Below are positions 1 to 8,109 of a stretch of 64,000 bases of DNA, piece by piece. Below the pieces are notes generated by a model, which made no database searches, was not told where the DNA came from, and saw nothing but the letters and a program-made list of their open reading frames with translations. The stretch comes from Alphaproteobacteria bacterium MarineAlpha5_Bin12 (GTDB taxonomy: Bacteria > Pseudomonadota > Alphaproteobacteria > HIMB59 > GCA-002718135). The DNA lies in assembly GCA_002937855.1 (NCBI GenBank), contig PTKS01000006.1:1-64000 (forward strand), written 5' to 3'. The translations under genes and the position numbers were made by a program. Positions within the stretch are counted from its first letter, which is position 1, and the number at the start of each line of letters is the position of its first letter.

Positions 1-69
1 AATCAGCACGCTTGGAAAGCGTGTATAGTGGCAACACTATCGAGGGTTCGAATCCCTCTCTCTCCGCCA
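1..69 (+). tRNA. tRNA-Ser (anticodon GGA), 5' part outside the window
   Basis: Anticodon arm CACGC-TTGGAAA-GCGTG, long class-II variable arm (tatagtg gcaa cactat), T arm gaggg-TTCGAAT-ccctc, 3' acceptor tctctcc-G-CCA ending at 69. Confidence 0.93.
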
Positions 70-110
70 TAAATTAGGATTTTTCTTTAAAGATTTTTTA
101 ATAAAAATAG

Positions 111-130
111 TTTTCGACACACATACGGCA
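111..130. repeat. Direct repeat copy 1 (TTTTCGACACACATACGGCA)
   Basis: 18/20 identical to 641-660; the pair brackets the ORF 142-654. Confidence 0.7.
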
Positions 131-141
131 TACTTATGAGA

Positions 142-654
142 CTATTTAACAATAATTTTCCATTTGTTTTCAAGGTAATCTAAATCATCTTTCCATTCCA
201 TAATTGCTTTATCAAAATCTCTATATTCATTATCTTTCCTCTTTTCGTTTGATGTAATCAAGCTTTGGAGAACTCTATGAAATTTTTTATATCTTCCTAA
301 GCTATTTGGATTTTTCCATTCTAATGTATAACTAGGAGATTGTACTAATGGTAATTCATTAGTCATAATCCAATCAATTAAAAATCTTCTTCTTTTTGTT
401 GGCTCTCCTTGATGTCCAACATGATAACCAAGAAAACCTAACATTCCTAATTTAGGTGATGTTGCTTTATATTTACCTACTAGAAATAGCTCTGATCTTT
501 TTTTCCATTCAGATTGTATTGCATTTAACATCTTCATAGCATCTTCTTTTTGAGGCTTATTGTTTGATATTATATCAATTGCATTAATAAACATTCTACA
601 AATTTGGTTATCATCCTTTTTTGGAAGTAAATTGATTGTTTTTTCGACACTCAT
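142..654 (-). CDS. Hypothetical protein, 170 aa, in tRNA-Ser-anchored island
   Basis: Complete ORF with conserved-looking segments LGYHVGHQGEPTKRRRFLIDWIM and FDKAIMEWKDDLDYLE; flanked by 20-bp direct repeats. No family assigned. Confidence 0.7.
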   Translation of the reverse strand: MSVEKTINLLPKKDDNQICRMFINAIDIISNNKPQKEDAMKMLNAIQSEWKKRSELFLVGKYKATSPKLGMLGFLGYHVGHQGEPTKRRRFLIDWIMTNELPLVQSPSYTLEWKNPNSLGRYKKFHRVLQSLITSNEKRKDNEYRDFDKAIMEWKDDLDYLENKWKIIVK

Positions 655-660
655 ACGACA
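641..660. repeat. Direct repeat copy 2 (TTTTCGACACTCATACGACA), overlaps start codon of ORF 142-654
   Basis: 18/20 identical to 111-130. Confidence 0.7.
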
Positions 661-726
661 ACATTAGCATTATATTTTTCAGAATTTAATAATTAATTTT
701 TCCTAGAAACCCTACACTTTGTATTT

Positions 727-754
727 AATCAGCACGCTTGGAAAGCGTGTATAG
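727..754 (+). repeat. Duplicate of tRNA-Ser anticodon-arm segment
   Basis: 28/28 identical to window positions 1-28 (aatcagcacgcttggaaagcgtgtatag), diverging inside the variable arm. Confidence 0.9.
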
Positions 755-782
755 AGGTAAGCAATGACATGGATTAATTAAC

Positions 783-838
783 AGGCTGAAAAGCCTTGAT
801 TTAGGGCTCCCGGTTGAAATTCAGCCGGGAGTTTTTTT
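783..838 (+). terminator. GAAA-tetraloop hairpin followed by strong intrinsic terminator
   Basis: AGGCT-GAAA-AGCCT (783-796), then CTCCCGG..CCGGGAG (807-813/825-831) followed by T7 (832-838); T-tract only on + strand. Confidence 0.8.
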
Positions 839-1421
839 AGCTTTGCAATGGCTTAGGCAAAAGTTTGCACTTCATTTGCCCAGCTTTTAAATATTCTGCA
901 AAGTTGTCCATGTCCCACTCGTTGAACTTAACGTCAAAATACTCATCGGCAAGAAAATCTTTTTGATCAAATAGCTCGACCTTGTAGACTTTCTTGCTCT
1001 TGTGAAACTCAATGTGCTCGTCAACCCAATAGCGACCCATGTCAAACCAGACGGAATGACCTGAAAGAAAGGGCATAACAAATTGAATTTCAGCCCCAAC
1101 ATTGTTGCCATTGATATTTATTTCCAACACACGTTTTTCCAAAGAATCAATTTTTGGGTTGTCCATCATTGTGTAAAAAGAAAATAGTTCTCTCACAATA
1201 TCGCAGTTATGAGTGTCTAAGAGAAAGCGAATCTTATCGCCATGGGTTACTTTGCCGTTGCGGAGCATCCATACATAGCCCATTTCTTCATCCACATCAT
1301 AATACCAGTCATCGGTCTCCAGTATATATTTTGACGGATCATCTTTGCTGAAGGCTTGTGTAAAAAATACAAGATAAAAAATGAATACAATAGCGAGATA
1401 CTTAATAGGTTTATAAATCAT
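837..1421 (-). CDS. Hypothetical exported protein, 194 aa
   Basis: ORF with N-terminal signal-peptide-like segment (YLAIVFIFYLVFFTQAFS); visibly G+C-richer than neighbouring genes. Confidence 0.7.
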   Translation of the reverse strand: MIYKPIKYLAIVFIFYLVFFTQAFSKDDPSKYILETDDWYYDVDEEMGYVWMLRNGKVTHGDKIRFLLDTHNCDIVRELFSFYTMMDNPKIDSLEKRVLEININGNNVGAEIQFVMPFLSGHSVWFDMGRYWVDEHIEFHKSKKVYKVELFDQKDFLADEYFDVKFNEWDMDNFAEYLKAGQMKCKLLPKPLQS

Positions 1422-1511
1422 GATTATATTCTAATAGAATAGTAATGTGTGAATATTTTGTTATCTTCGTGTCAAAAAAAAGATTTTTTATCGATATATA
1501 TTTTTAAAGAG

Positions 1512-1581
1512 ATCAGCACTCAAAGCTGAATTAGAGGGTTATAATTCCTCTCTCTCCGCCATAAATTAAGATATTTCTTTA
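1512..1581 (+). pseudogene. Degenerate tRNA-Ser 3' portion plus downstream flank (att-like remnant)
   Basis: 1534-1581 matches 42-89 at 43/48 positions (T arm, acceptor, CCA, and flank ataaatta.gat.tttcttta); upstream atcagcac also shared but anticodon arm broken. Confidence 0.8.
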
Positions 1582-1601
1582 GCGTCATTAATTGGGCTTT
1601 T

Positions 1602-2270
1602 TTATTTAAACCAAGTAGAAATTTTATCTAAAGATTTTTTTTGTGATGCAAATTTTGGCACTTTAGTATTCGATTTGGGAAAACCCACAACTAAAAGTAC
1701 AAAAGGTTTTTCATTAATTGGTCTCTTTAGTATCTTATTTAAAAAAGTCATAGGACTTGGAGTATGCGTAAGCATACATAGCCCAGAATAATGCAGTGCA
1801 GATATTAATATTCCAGTTGCTATACCAACAGATTCTTTAACATAATAATTTTTAATTTTTACTTTTTTTTCTATAGAAAATTTTTTTTCAAAAACAGCAA
1901 TCAATATTGGAGCTTCTTCTAAAAATTCTTTATGTTCATCTGTTCCAAGAGGTTGTAGAGCTTTTAACCATTCTGGAGGTGCAACTTTATTATAAAATTT
2001 TTCTTCTTCTTTCTCAGCTGCTTTTTTTATTGCCTTTTTAATTTTTTTATTTTTAATGACGACAAAATGCCAGGGTTGTAAGTTGGCTCCATTAGGAGCA
2101 GTACCTGCAGATTTTATAGCATTCTTAATAATATTATCATCAATTTTTTTTAAACTAAATTGTCTTATACTCCTCCTTTTTTTGATCAAATTATAAAAAA
2201 ATTGCGACCTTTCTTTTATTTCATTTATAGAGAGAAAAGTATGTTTTAATTTTACTGGCTGATACTTCAT
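1602..2270 (-). CDS. Nitroreductase family protein
   Basis: RRSIRQF, APNGANLQPWHFVVI, and VGIATGILISALHYSGL motifs of the FMN nitroreductase fold. Confidence 0.9.
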   Translation of the reverse strand: MKYQPVKLKHTFLSINEIKERSQFFYNLIKKRRSIRQFSLKKIDDNIIKNAIKSAGTAPNGANLQPWHFVVIKNKKIKKAIKKAAEKEEEKFYNKVAPPEWLKALQPLGTDEHKEFLEEAPILIAVFEKKFSIEKKVKIKNYYVKESVGIATGILISALHYSGLCMLTHTPSPMTFLNKILKRPINEKPFVLLVVGFPKSNTKVPKFASQKKSLDKISTWFK

Positions 2271-2363
2271 GATAATTAAAAATAATAATATACTTTGAAA
2301 TCATTTAATGAAAAGTGTATTTTATGTTAGGATATAATAATAATTGAAAGTACGTAATAAACT

Positions 2364-2813
2364 ATGAATCTTAAAGTATATTTATCAGGTGAAATTCACA
2401 CAAATTGGAGAGAAGAGATAATTAAAAAATGCAAAGATTTAAACTTAAAAATTGAATTTGCAGGACCAATAACTAATCATGAATTGTCTGATGATTGTGG
2501 TGTAGCCATATTGGGTAAAGAAAGTAATAAATTTTGGCATGATCATAAGAGTGCAAAAATTAACGCAATAAGAACACGAACTGCAATAGAAAGATCAGAT
2601 GTGGTAGTAGTTCGTTTTGGGGAAAAATATAAACAATGGAATGCCGCATTTGATGCTGGATTTGCATCAGCGTTATCAAAAGCTTTAATTATAATGCATA
2701 ATGATGAACACCAACATGCTCTAAAAGAAGTAGATGCTGCTGCTTTGGCTGTTACTAAAAATGTTGATGAAGTGGTTAAAATTCTAAAATACACAATTGA
2801 AGGTAAAATATAA
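2364..2813 (+). CDS. YtoQ family protein
   Basis: MNLKVYLSGEIHTNWREEI, FAGPITNHELSDDCG, and SDVVVVRFGEKYKQWNAAFDAG match the YtoQ family as I know it. Confidence 0.85.
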   Translation: MNLKVYLSGEIHTNWREEIIKKCKDLNLKIEFAGPITNHELSDDCGVAILGKESNKFWHDHKSAKINAIRTRTAIERSDVVVVRFGEKYKQWNAAFDAGFASALSKALIIMHNDEHQHALKEVDAAALAVTKNVDEVVKILKYTIEGKI

Positions 2814-2851
2814 AAATTAATTAATGCAGTGAAAAAATATTATCGAGTTGG

Positions 2852-3187
2852 TTAATTCAATCTACCTAAATAATTAACCATCACCACACCTATCACAATT
2901 AATGTTATCCCAATCAATCCATAAAGATTAGGAATTTGATTATACTTAAGCATAGCAAATATCAGTACCCCTGTAACCGTTAGTCCGCTATAGGTTGAAT
3001 AAGCAAATCCCACTGGAATCACTGACATAGCTTTGGCTATTGAGAACATTGTTATAGACATTAATAATATGCACAAAATAGAGGGTGTTAATTTTGTAAA
3101 ACCATCAGAAATTTTTGCAAAACTATTTGCAGCAATTCCGGTTGATATTCCAAAAGCTAAAATAAGATATCCTGTTAAAGGTTGCAT
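2852..3187 (-). CDS. Small multidrug resistance (SMR/EmrE-type) transporter
   Basis: 111 aa, four hydrophobic helices, VGFAYSTYSGLTVTGV signature resembling EmrE AYAIWSGLG. Confidence 0.88.
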   Translation of the reverse strand: MQPLTGYLILAFGISTGIAANSFAKISDGFTKLTPSILCILLMSITMFSIAKAMSVIPVGFAYSTYSGLTVTGVLIFAMLKYNQIPNLYGLIGITLIVIGVVMVNYLGRLN

Positions 3188-3350
3188 ATTTAATTTGATA
3201 TATCGTTATTTTAAGAGAAATAATACAATTATTTAAATTCATCACGTTTTAAAGGTGTTTAACCAAAGCTCTTTTGAGTTTCAAATCCCTTTTACTCCCC
3301 CAATTTTCAGGTTGAATATTTTTTTAATACTTCTATTTAAAGATATACTT

Positions 3351-3920
3351 ATGATTAAATTAACTACATTTTTTAGGTTGTATTTTTTTTTAATTATCTT
3401 ATTTATTCATTCACAAGTAATGGCATACGAAGAACCTTCATTTAATGTAGTGCATCAAACTGATGTTTATGAAGTTCGTCATTATGTTGAACGGTTAGCT
3501 GTCCAGGCGACTTATAGCAATCAAAATAGCAGTTTTCGAAATCTCTTTAATTATATTTCTGGGGCAAATACAGGTTCAGAAAAAATAGCGATGACAACAC
3601 CAGTTACACAATCTGAAGAAAGTTCAGAAATGGTAATGCAGTTTTATCTACCTTCAAAATTTACTAAAAAAACAGCCCCTCTTCCTACTGATTCTAAGGT
3701 TAGGCTCATAACAATAGAAGAGGGGCATTATGCAGTTATTAAATACTCAGGTCGTATAACTGATAAGAACTTTGATAAGCATAAAAATATTTTGCAGAAA
3801 AATCTCAAAAAAGACAATATAGAAATCATAGGTCCTGCTATTAAAGCATACTATAATGGTCCCTTCACTTTACCAATGCTTCGACGCAATGAAGCAATGT
3901 ATTTAGTGAATTGGAAATAG
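3351..3920 (+). CDS. SOUL heme-binding family protein, exported
   Basis: YEVRHYVERLAVQATY, GSEKIAMTTPVTQ, and AYYNGPFTLPMLRRNEAMY are SOUL/HBP motifs; start at 3351 gives a signal peptide (track start 3255). Confidence 0.9.
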   Translation: MIKLTTFFRLYFFLIILFIHSQVMAYEEPSFNVVHQTDVYEVRHYVERLAVQATYSNQNSSFRNLFNYISGANTGSEKIAMTTPVTQSEESSEMVMQFYLPSKFTKKTAPLPTDSKVRLITIEEGHYAVIKYSGRITDKNFDKHKNILQKNLKKDNIEIIGPAIKAYYNGPFTLPMLRRNEAMYLVNWK

Positions 3921-3928
3921 CAATTTAA

Positions 3929-4357
3929 TTAAATAGCAATCAGGGTTAATACAATCAATGTCGTGAGGGGTAATCTCAAAAAATAGAATACATTATTATT
4001 TTTTTTATTTTTAAATATTATAATATAGTCAAAAATCAACTGTGCTATTAAGACAGTCATTAGTGATAAATATAGGATAGAATTACTATAGTTTAAAAGA
4101 TTTAAAATTATAATAATAACAGCAAAAATACTAGGTAAAAAACCATAAATTACAAGATGCGCGGGTATTTTTTGTTGAAGATTCCAATTCATCGAACCAA
4201 TAAAAACACTGATTATCAAGGTATAATAAATTATAAAATCAGATACAATTTCTTTTTCAGTAAACGATATTATATCCTTATTAATTAATAGAATAAAAAA
4301 GTATGGAATTAGACCAAAATATGAAATGACATATTGTAAGTTTATTTTAGAGTACAT
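3929..4357 (-). CDS. DUF3429-like membrane protein
   Basis: Multi-TM; YFGLIPYFF, YYTLIISVFIGSMNW, and LVIYGFLPS order as in DUF3429 proteins. Confidence 0.65.
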   Translation of the reverse strand: MYSKINLQYVISYFGLIPYFFILLINKDIISFTEKEIVSDFIIYYTLIISVFIGSMNWNLQQKIPAHLVIYGFLPSIFAVIIIILNLLNYSNSILYLSLMTVLIAQLIFDYIIIFKNKKNNNVFYFLRLPLTTLIVLTLIAI

Positions 4358-4371
4358 TAATAATTGAGAAA

Positions 4372-5529
4372 TTAATTTTTAATTTTCATTTTAAATAAAA
4401 ATGATTCATCTTCGTCAGAAATAATATAAATGTTTCCATTTTTATCTATCTCGATATCGCGCAATCTCCCGATATCGTGACATGGCTTTTTGTGCATTTT
4501 GCATCCCCGTAAAATAATTTCTTCTTTTAATACTTTGTTATTTTCAATCTCCAATTTAATCAACATATGGTATTTTAAGGATGTAACTAATAAATCTCCA
4601 TTCCAATCCTTAAACATACCACCTTTATAAAATTGAATATTGCTAGGCGCTATTGATGGCACCCAACTTATTAGAGGTTTGTCATATTCATCTTTAAATG
4701 GTTTCCCATCACCTATTGGAGAATTATCATAATTTTTTCCTCCCCAACCAATTATTGGCCAACCATAATTTCCCCCTTTATTTATCACTCCAATAAAATC
4801 ACCACCTTTTGGTCCATGATTAGAAATATATATGTCATCATTAAATGGGGATACAGTCATACCTTGGGGATTACGAACTCCAATTTGATATATTTCTGGA
4901 AGCCAAGAAGGTTGATTTATAAACTTTGGATTATCTTTTGGAGGAGAACCATCTAAATTCATGCGAATAATACTTCCAGGATGTTCTGAGCCATCTTGTG
5001 CAATCATAAATTTCCATCTATCACCCATACTAGCAAATAAAAAATTATTTTGTATTATTATTCTAGAACCGTAATGAACGCCAAAGCTAAGTTTAGGTTC
5101 TGCAATTAATAATATTTCTGTATCTATAATTTTTTGACCTTCAATTTTACCCCTTGCAATAGCTGTACTACTATAATCATCTCCATGATCGTGACTATAA
5201 GAAAAATATATATAGTCATTATAAAAATGAACATCCAACAACCCACCTTGTCGATTTTCTGTATGAATATTTAATTCGTGAATTATTTCAGTTTTAGATC
5301 CAGTATTAATATTTAATTTAAATAACTTGCCAGTTTTTTCTGTGATCAAGAAATTTTCATCATCGATAAAAGTCATTCCCCAAGGAGAGTTTAAATCTGC
5401 AGATATTTTTTCTAATTCAAATTTGGTTTTTGTAATTTCATAGTTTTTGTAATCACTGATATTTACTTCAGCAAAAGCGGTAAAAGATTGAAATGAACAT
5501 AGAATTATAATTAATAGTATAGTTCTCAT
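4372..5529 (-). CDS. PQQ-dependent soluble aldose/sugar dehydrogenase-like protein
   Basis: NSPWGMTFIDDENFLITEKTGKLF, GSIIRMNLDGSPPKDNP, and GVRNPQGM motifs; signal peptide. Confidence 0.9.
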   Translation of the reverse strand: MRTILLIIILCSFQSFTAFAEVNISDYKNYEITKTKFELEKISADLNSPWGMTFIDDENFLITEKTGKLFKLNINTGSKTEIIHELNIHTENRQGGLLDVHFYNDYIYFSYSHDHGDDYSSTAIARGKIEGQKIIDTEILLIAEPKLSFGVHYGSRIIIQNNFLFASMGDRWKFMIAQDGSEHPGSIIRMNLDGSPPKDNPKFINQPSWLPEIYQIGVRNPQGMTVSPFNDDIYISNHGPKGGDFIGVINKGGNYGWPIIGWGGKNYDNSPIGDGKPFKDEYDKPLISWVPSIAPSNIQFYKGGMFKDWNGDLLVTSLKYHMLIKLEIENNKVLKEEIILRGCKMHKKPCHDIGRLRDIEIDKNGNIYIISDEDESFLFKMKIKN

Positions 5530-5533
5530 TTAC

Positions 5534-6088
5534 TTAAATGAATTCATTTTTTGCTAATTTTTCTAATAGCGGGATCATAATTTTTGGTGCTTTCATTGAA
5601 GGATAAATTTCCTGAACTTCTTTATAACTTTGAATTGCTTTGGAATAATTTTTTAATTCTTTTTGGACCAATCCTTGGCCAGCTAAGGCACCAAAATGCC
5701 TTTTTTCTAGTTTAAGTACCTCTTCTATATCATTTTGTGATTCTTGATATCTTCCTAATAAATATAGAACTGTTGCTCGTTTATTCCATCCTTCAGCCCA
5801 TACAGGATCTAATTCAATAACTGTAGAAAATACATCATAAGCTTCATATAATTTGTTCTCTGCCATTAAAATTGATCCTTTCGTTAAAAGTTTTGTCAGA
5901 TTTTCTTCATAAGGATGTGTTGTCCAGATACCCCATATTTCCATTTCAACTTGGTTGGCAATTCCAGATGTATCTGCATCTCTTAAAAGCTCAAAAAGAT
6001 TTTTTAGTTTATTTTCTCTTTCTTCCGCATAGACATTTGTAAAGTTAGTAATTGTTATAAAAATTAGGGTAAATAATATTTTTTTCAT
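5534..6088 (-). CDS. Tetratricopeptide repeat protein, exported
   Basis: WAEGWNKRATVLYLLGRYQESQNDIEEVLKLEKRHFGALAGQGLV TPR pattern; N-terminal signal peptide. Confidence 0.85.
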   Translation of the reverse strand: MKKILFTLIFITITNFTNVYAEERENKLKNLFELLRDADTSGIANQVEMEIWGIWTTHPYEENLTKLLTKGSILMAENKLYEAYDVFSTVIELDPVWAEGWNKRATVLYLLGRYQESQNDIEEVLKLEKRHFGALAGQGLVQKELKNYSKAIQSYKEVQEIYPSMKAPKIMIPLLEKLAKNEFI

Positions 6089-6131
6089 TTTAATATTTCT
6101 ACTTCTTATTTTTTGTATTATAAAGATAATT

Positions 6132-6221
6132 ATGAAAGTTTTTTTAATATTCGGTGGAATTTTAATTCTTATTCCTATTGTTTTTTTGGTTTTATTGGCA
6201 ACAGGATTAATAACATTTTAG
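6132..6221 (+). CDS. Candidate 29-aa single-TM small protein MKVFLIFGGILILIPIVFLVLLATGLITF
   Basis: Read directly from sequence; ATG 6132 to TAG 6221; below ORF-track length cut-off; no clear Shine-Dalgarno. Confidence 0.4.
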   Translation: MKVFLIFGGILILIPIVFLVLLATGLITF

Positions 6222-7075
6222 TTTATTTTTTTTATTTTTTGATTTTTATCAACAAAAATTGTTAAATCTGAAATTAATGGCATTTTTTTTATCATCCATT
6301 TAGTTATTTTTTCATAATATTGAACAAAATCTTCAATTTGTTTTTTATTCATAGAATTAGTATTAAAATTTTTTCTTCCCATCATTTTTTCTTGTTTCAA
6401 TCGCCAGTTCATGATTTTTGAAAAAGATGGAGGTTTAATGTATATGATAGCATTAAATCGATTAAATAAATTCGCATATTCAAATTTTAATTTTTTATTA
6501 TAGATACTCCTCCATTTCTTATTTTTATCTTTATATTTTTCTAAATTGTTGATGCTTTTGAATAAATAATTTTGAGAAATAGATGGGCATCCACAACACC
6601 ATCCTTCCAACAATAAGATGTCATTTTTTGATCTCATTGTTTTTATTTTTTTTGAACGATCATCTTTTAATTTGTTAAAAATTGGCAATTTAATTGGATA
6701 TTTTCCTTTTTCAAAACTATTAATATTTTTTTCTAGTTTTTTTAAGTCATGAGTTCCAGGAACACCTCTTGTTAAAAATAATGGATGAATTTTTTTCGAT
6801 AAACCTATTCTTTCTTTTTTTGTTAAATAGTAATCATCAAGACTTAAGCATAAGACATTTTTTTTATAATAAAAATTTATACTAGTTTGTAAAATTTTTA
6901 CTAACGTAGATTTTCCTATCCCTTGCGAACCCGCGATTAAAAATTTTTTTTGTTTTGAAAAAACAATATATTCTATAATTGGAGTGATAAATTTTACAAT
7001 ATAAGCTTTTGAAAATTTTTTATCCGTTAATTCTTTTAATTGATCTTGAATTGATAGTATCAAATTTTTTTGCAT
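6218..7075 (-). CDS. P-loop kinase, D-glycerate 3-kinase-like
   Basis: Walker A GSQGIGKST, LSLDDYYLTKKER, TRGVPGTHDL, LLEGWCCGCP as in yeast/plant glycerate kinase-type proteins. Confidence 0.85.
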   Translation of the reverse strand: MQKNLILSIQDQLKELTDKKFSKAYIVKFITPIIEYIVFSKQKKFLIAGSQGIGKSTLVKILQTSINFYYKKNVLCLSLDDYYLTKKERIGLSKKIHPLFLTRGVPGTHDLKKLEKNINSFEKGKYPIKLPIFNKLKDDRSKKIKTMRSKNDILLLEGWCCGCPSISQNYLFKSINNLEKYKDKNKKWRSIYNKKLKFEYANLFNRFNAIIYIKPPSFSKIMNWRLKQEKMMGRKNFNTNSMNKKQIEDFVQYYEKITKWMIKKMPLISDLTIFVDKNQKIKKIN

Positions 7076-7077
7076 AT

Positions 7078-8031
7078 TTAACGATTTTTTCTAGCTATAA
7101 TCCCCATTGTAGCTGCTATAAGTCGTGAAACTGTTAGTCCTCCGATACCATCTATATCAACTTCAGGCATGATTTCTACAAAATCAATCGTAACAATTTT
7201 AGCTTTTTTTGAAACATCTTTAATTATATTTAAAACTTGAAAATATGTTAGACCACCTGGAACTCTTCCTATAGTATTGGGTGCTATTGAAGGATCCATT
7301 GAATCAATATCAATACATATAATAACTTTAGCATTTTTATCTATTTCGTTTAAAATTTCAACAGTTCCTTCTGAATGTACTTTATCTGCTGTATAAAATT
7401 TTACACCCCATTCTAGAGCGTCCTTATAATCTTTTGGATGTCCTGATCCTATTCCTCTTGCTCCTACTTGAATTATTTTTTTTATGTGATTCATTTCCGA
7501 TGCCCTTCTCATTGTAGAAGATAAACCATATTTTTCACCCATGTGTGTTTCTCGCCAATCAATATGCGCATCAATCTGAAGTATAGTAAAATTGTCTCCA
7601 AAATTTGACATTGCTTGAATCATTGGAATAGGTACAGAGTCATCTCCACCTACAAGAATAGGTACAGCATTACATTTAATAATTTTTGATATCGAATTTT
7701 TAATTTCTAATCGATTTTTTTTATAATTCTTATTGTCCCATTTGATGTCCCCACAATCTACAGCCTTTTTACTTCCTTTAGGAAATAATGGTCCTTCAAT
7801 GTCAAAGTTATGTCTATCTATATTTGAGTTAAGGGATTGGCCAGCTTTTCGAATAGAAGCAGGTCCATTTTTTGCGTACGGTCCAACAGTTTTATATGGT
7901 GTAGCGCAAGGAGCTCCAATAAATACTGATGATGCATCAATTTTATCTAATTTTTTACATTGAGGTAATCCTAAAAAAGTTTTTGAAGAGTTTGCTCCAA
8001 ACAAAGCTGCTAAATTAGGTTTTTTATTCAT
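7078..8031 (-). CDS. Agmatinase/ureohydrolase (arginase superfamily)
   Basis: LQIDAHIDWR and CIDIDSMDPSIAPNT metal-binding motifs; GGDDS in place of GGDHS. Confidence 0.9.
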   Translation of the reverse strand: MNKKPNLAALFGANSSKTFLGLPQCKKLDKIDASSVFIGAPCATPYKTVGPYAKNGPASIRKAGQSLNSNIDRHNFDIEGPLFPKGSKKAVDCGDIKWDNKNYKKNRLEIKNSISKIIKCNAVPILVGGDDSVPIPMIQAMSNFGDNFTILQIDAHIDWRETHMGEKYGLSSTMRRASEMNHIKKIIQVGARGIGSGHPKDYKDALEWGVKFYTADKVHSEGTVEILNEIDKNAKVIICIDIDSMDPSIAPNTIGRVPGGLTYFQVLNIIKDVSKKAKIVTIDFVEIMPEVDIDGIGGLTVSRLIAATMGIIARKNR

Positions 8032-8109
8032 ATTAATTTGTTAAATTATCTAAAGAAAACCTAATAATCAAACAAATAAAATTATTTTATAGTATAAGAT
8101 TATTTAAAA

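Noticed and set aside
887-1351. Overlapping ORFs 887-1111 (-) and 1154-1351 (+) inside the 837-1421 gene
   Set aside because: Shadow ORFs over a longer signal-peptide ORF; low-complexity Ser/Thr/Leu translations with no recognisable motif.
1-1581. Intact prophage or integrative element
   Set aside because: No integrase, transposase or structural phage genes are encoded; only att-like remnants and two orphan ORFs remain.
3259-3303. tRNA-3'-end-like string gagtttcaaatcccttttactccccca upstream of the SOUL gene
   Set aside because: T-loop-like TTCAAATC is present, but the flanking bases do not form a T stem and no matching 5' acceptor strand is visible.
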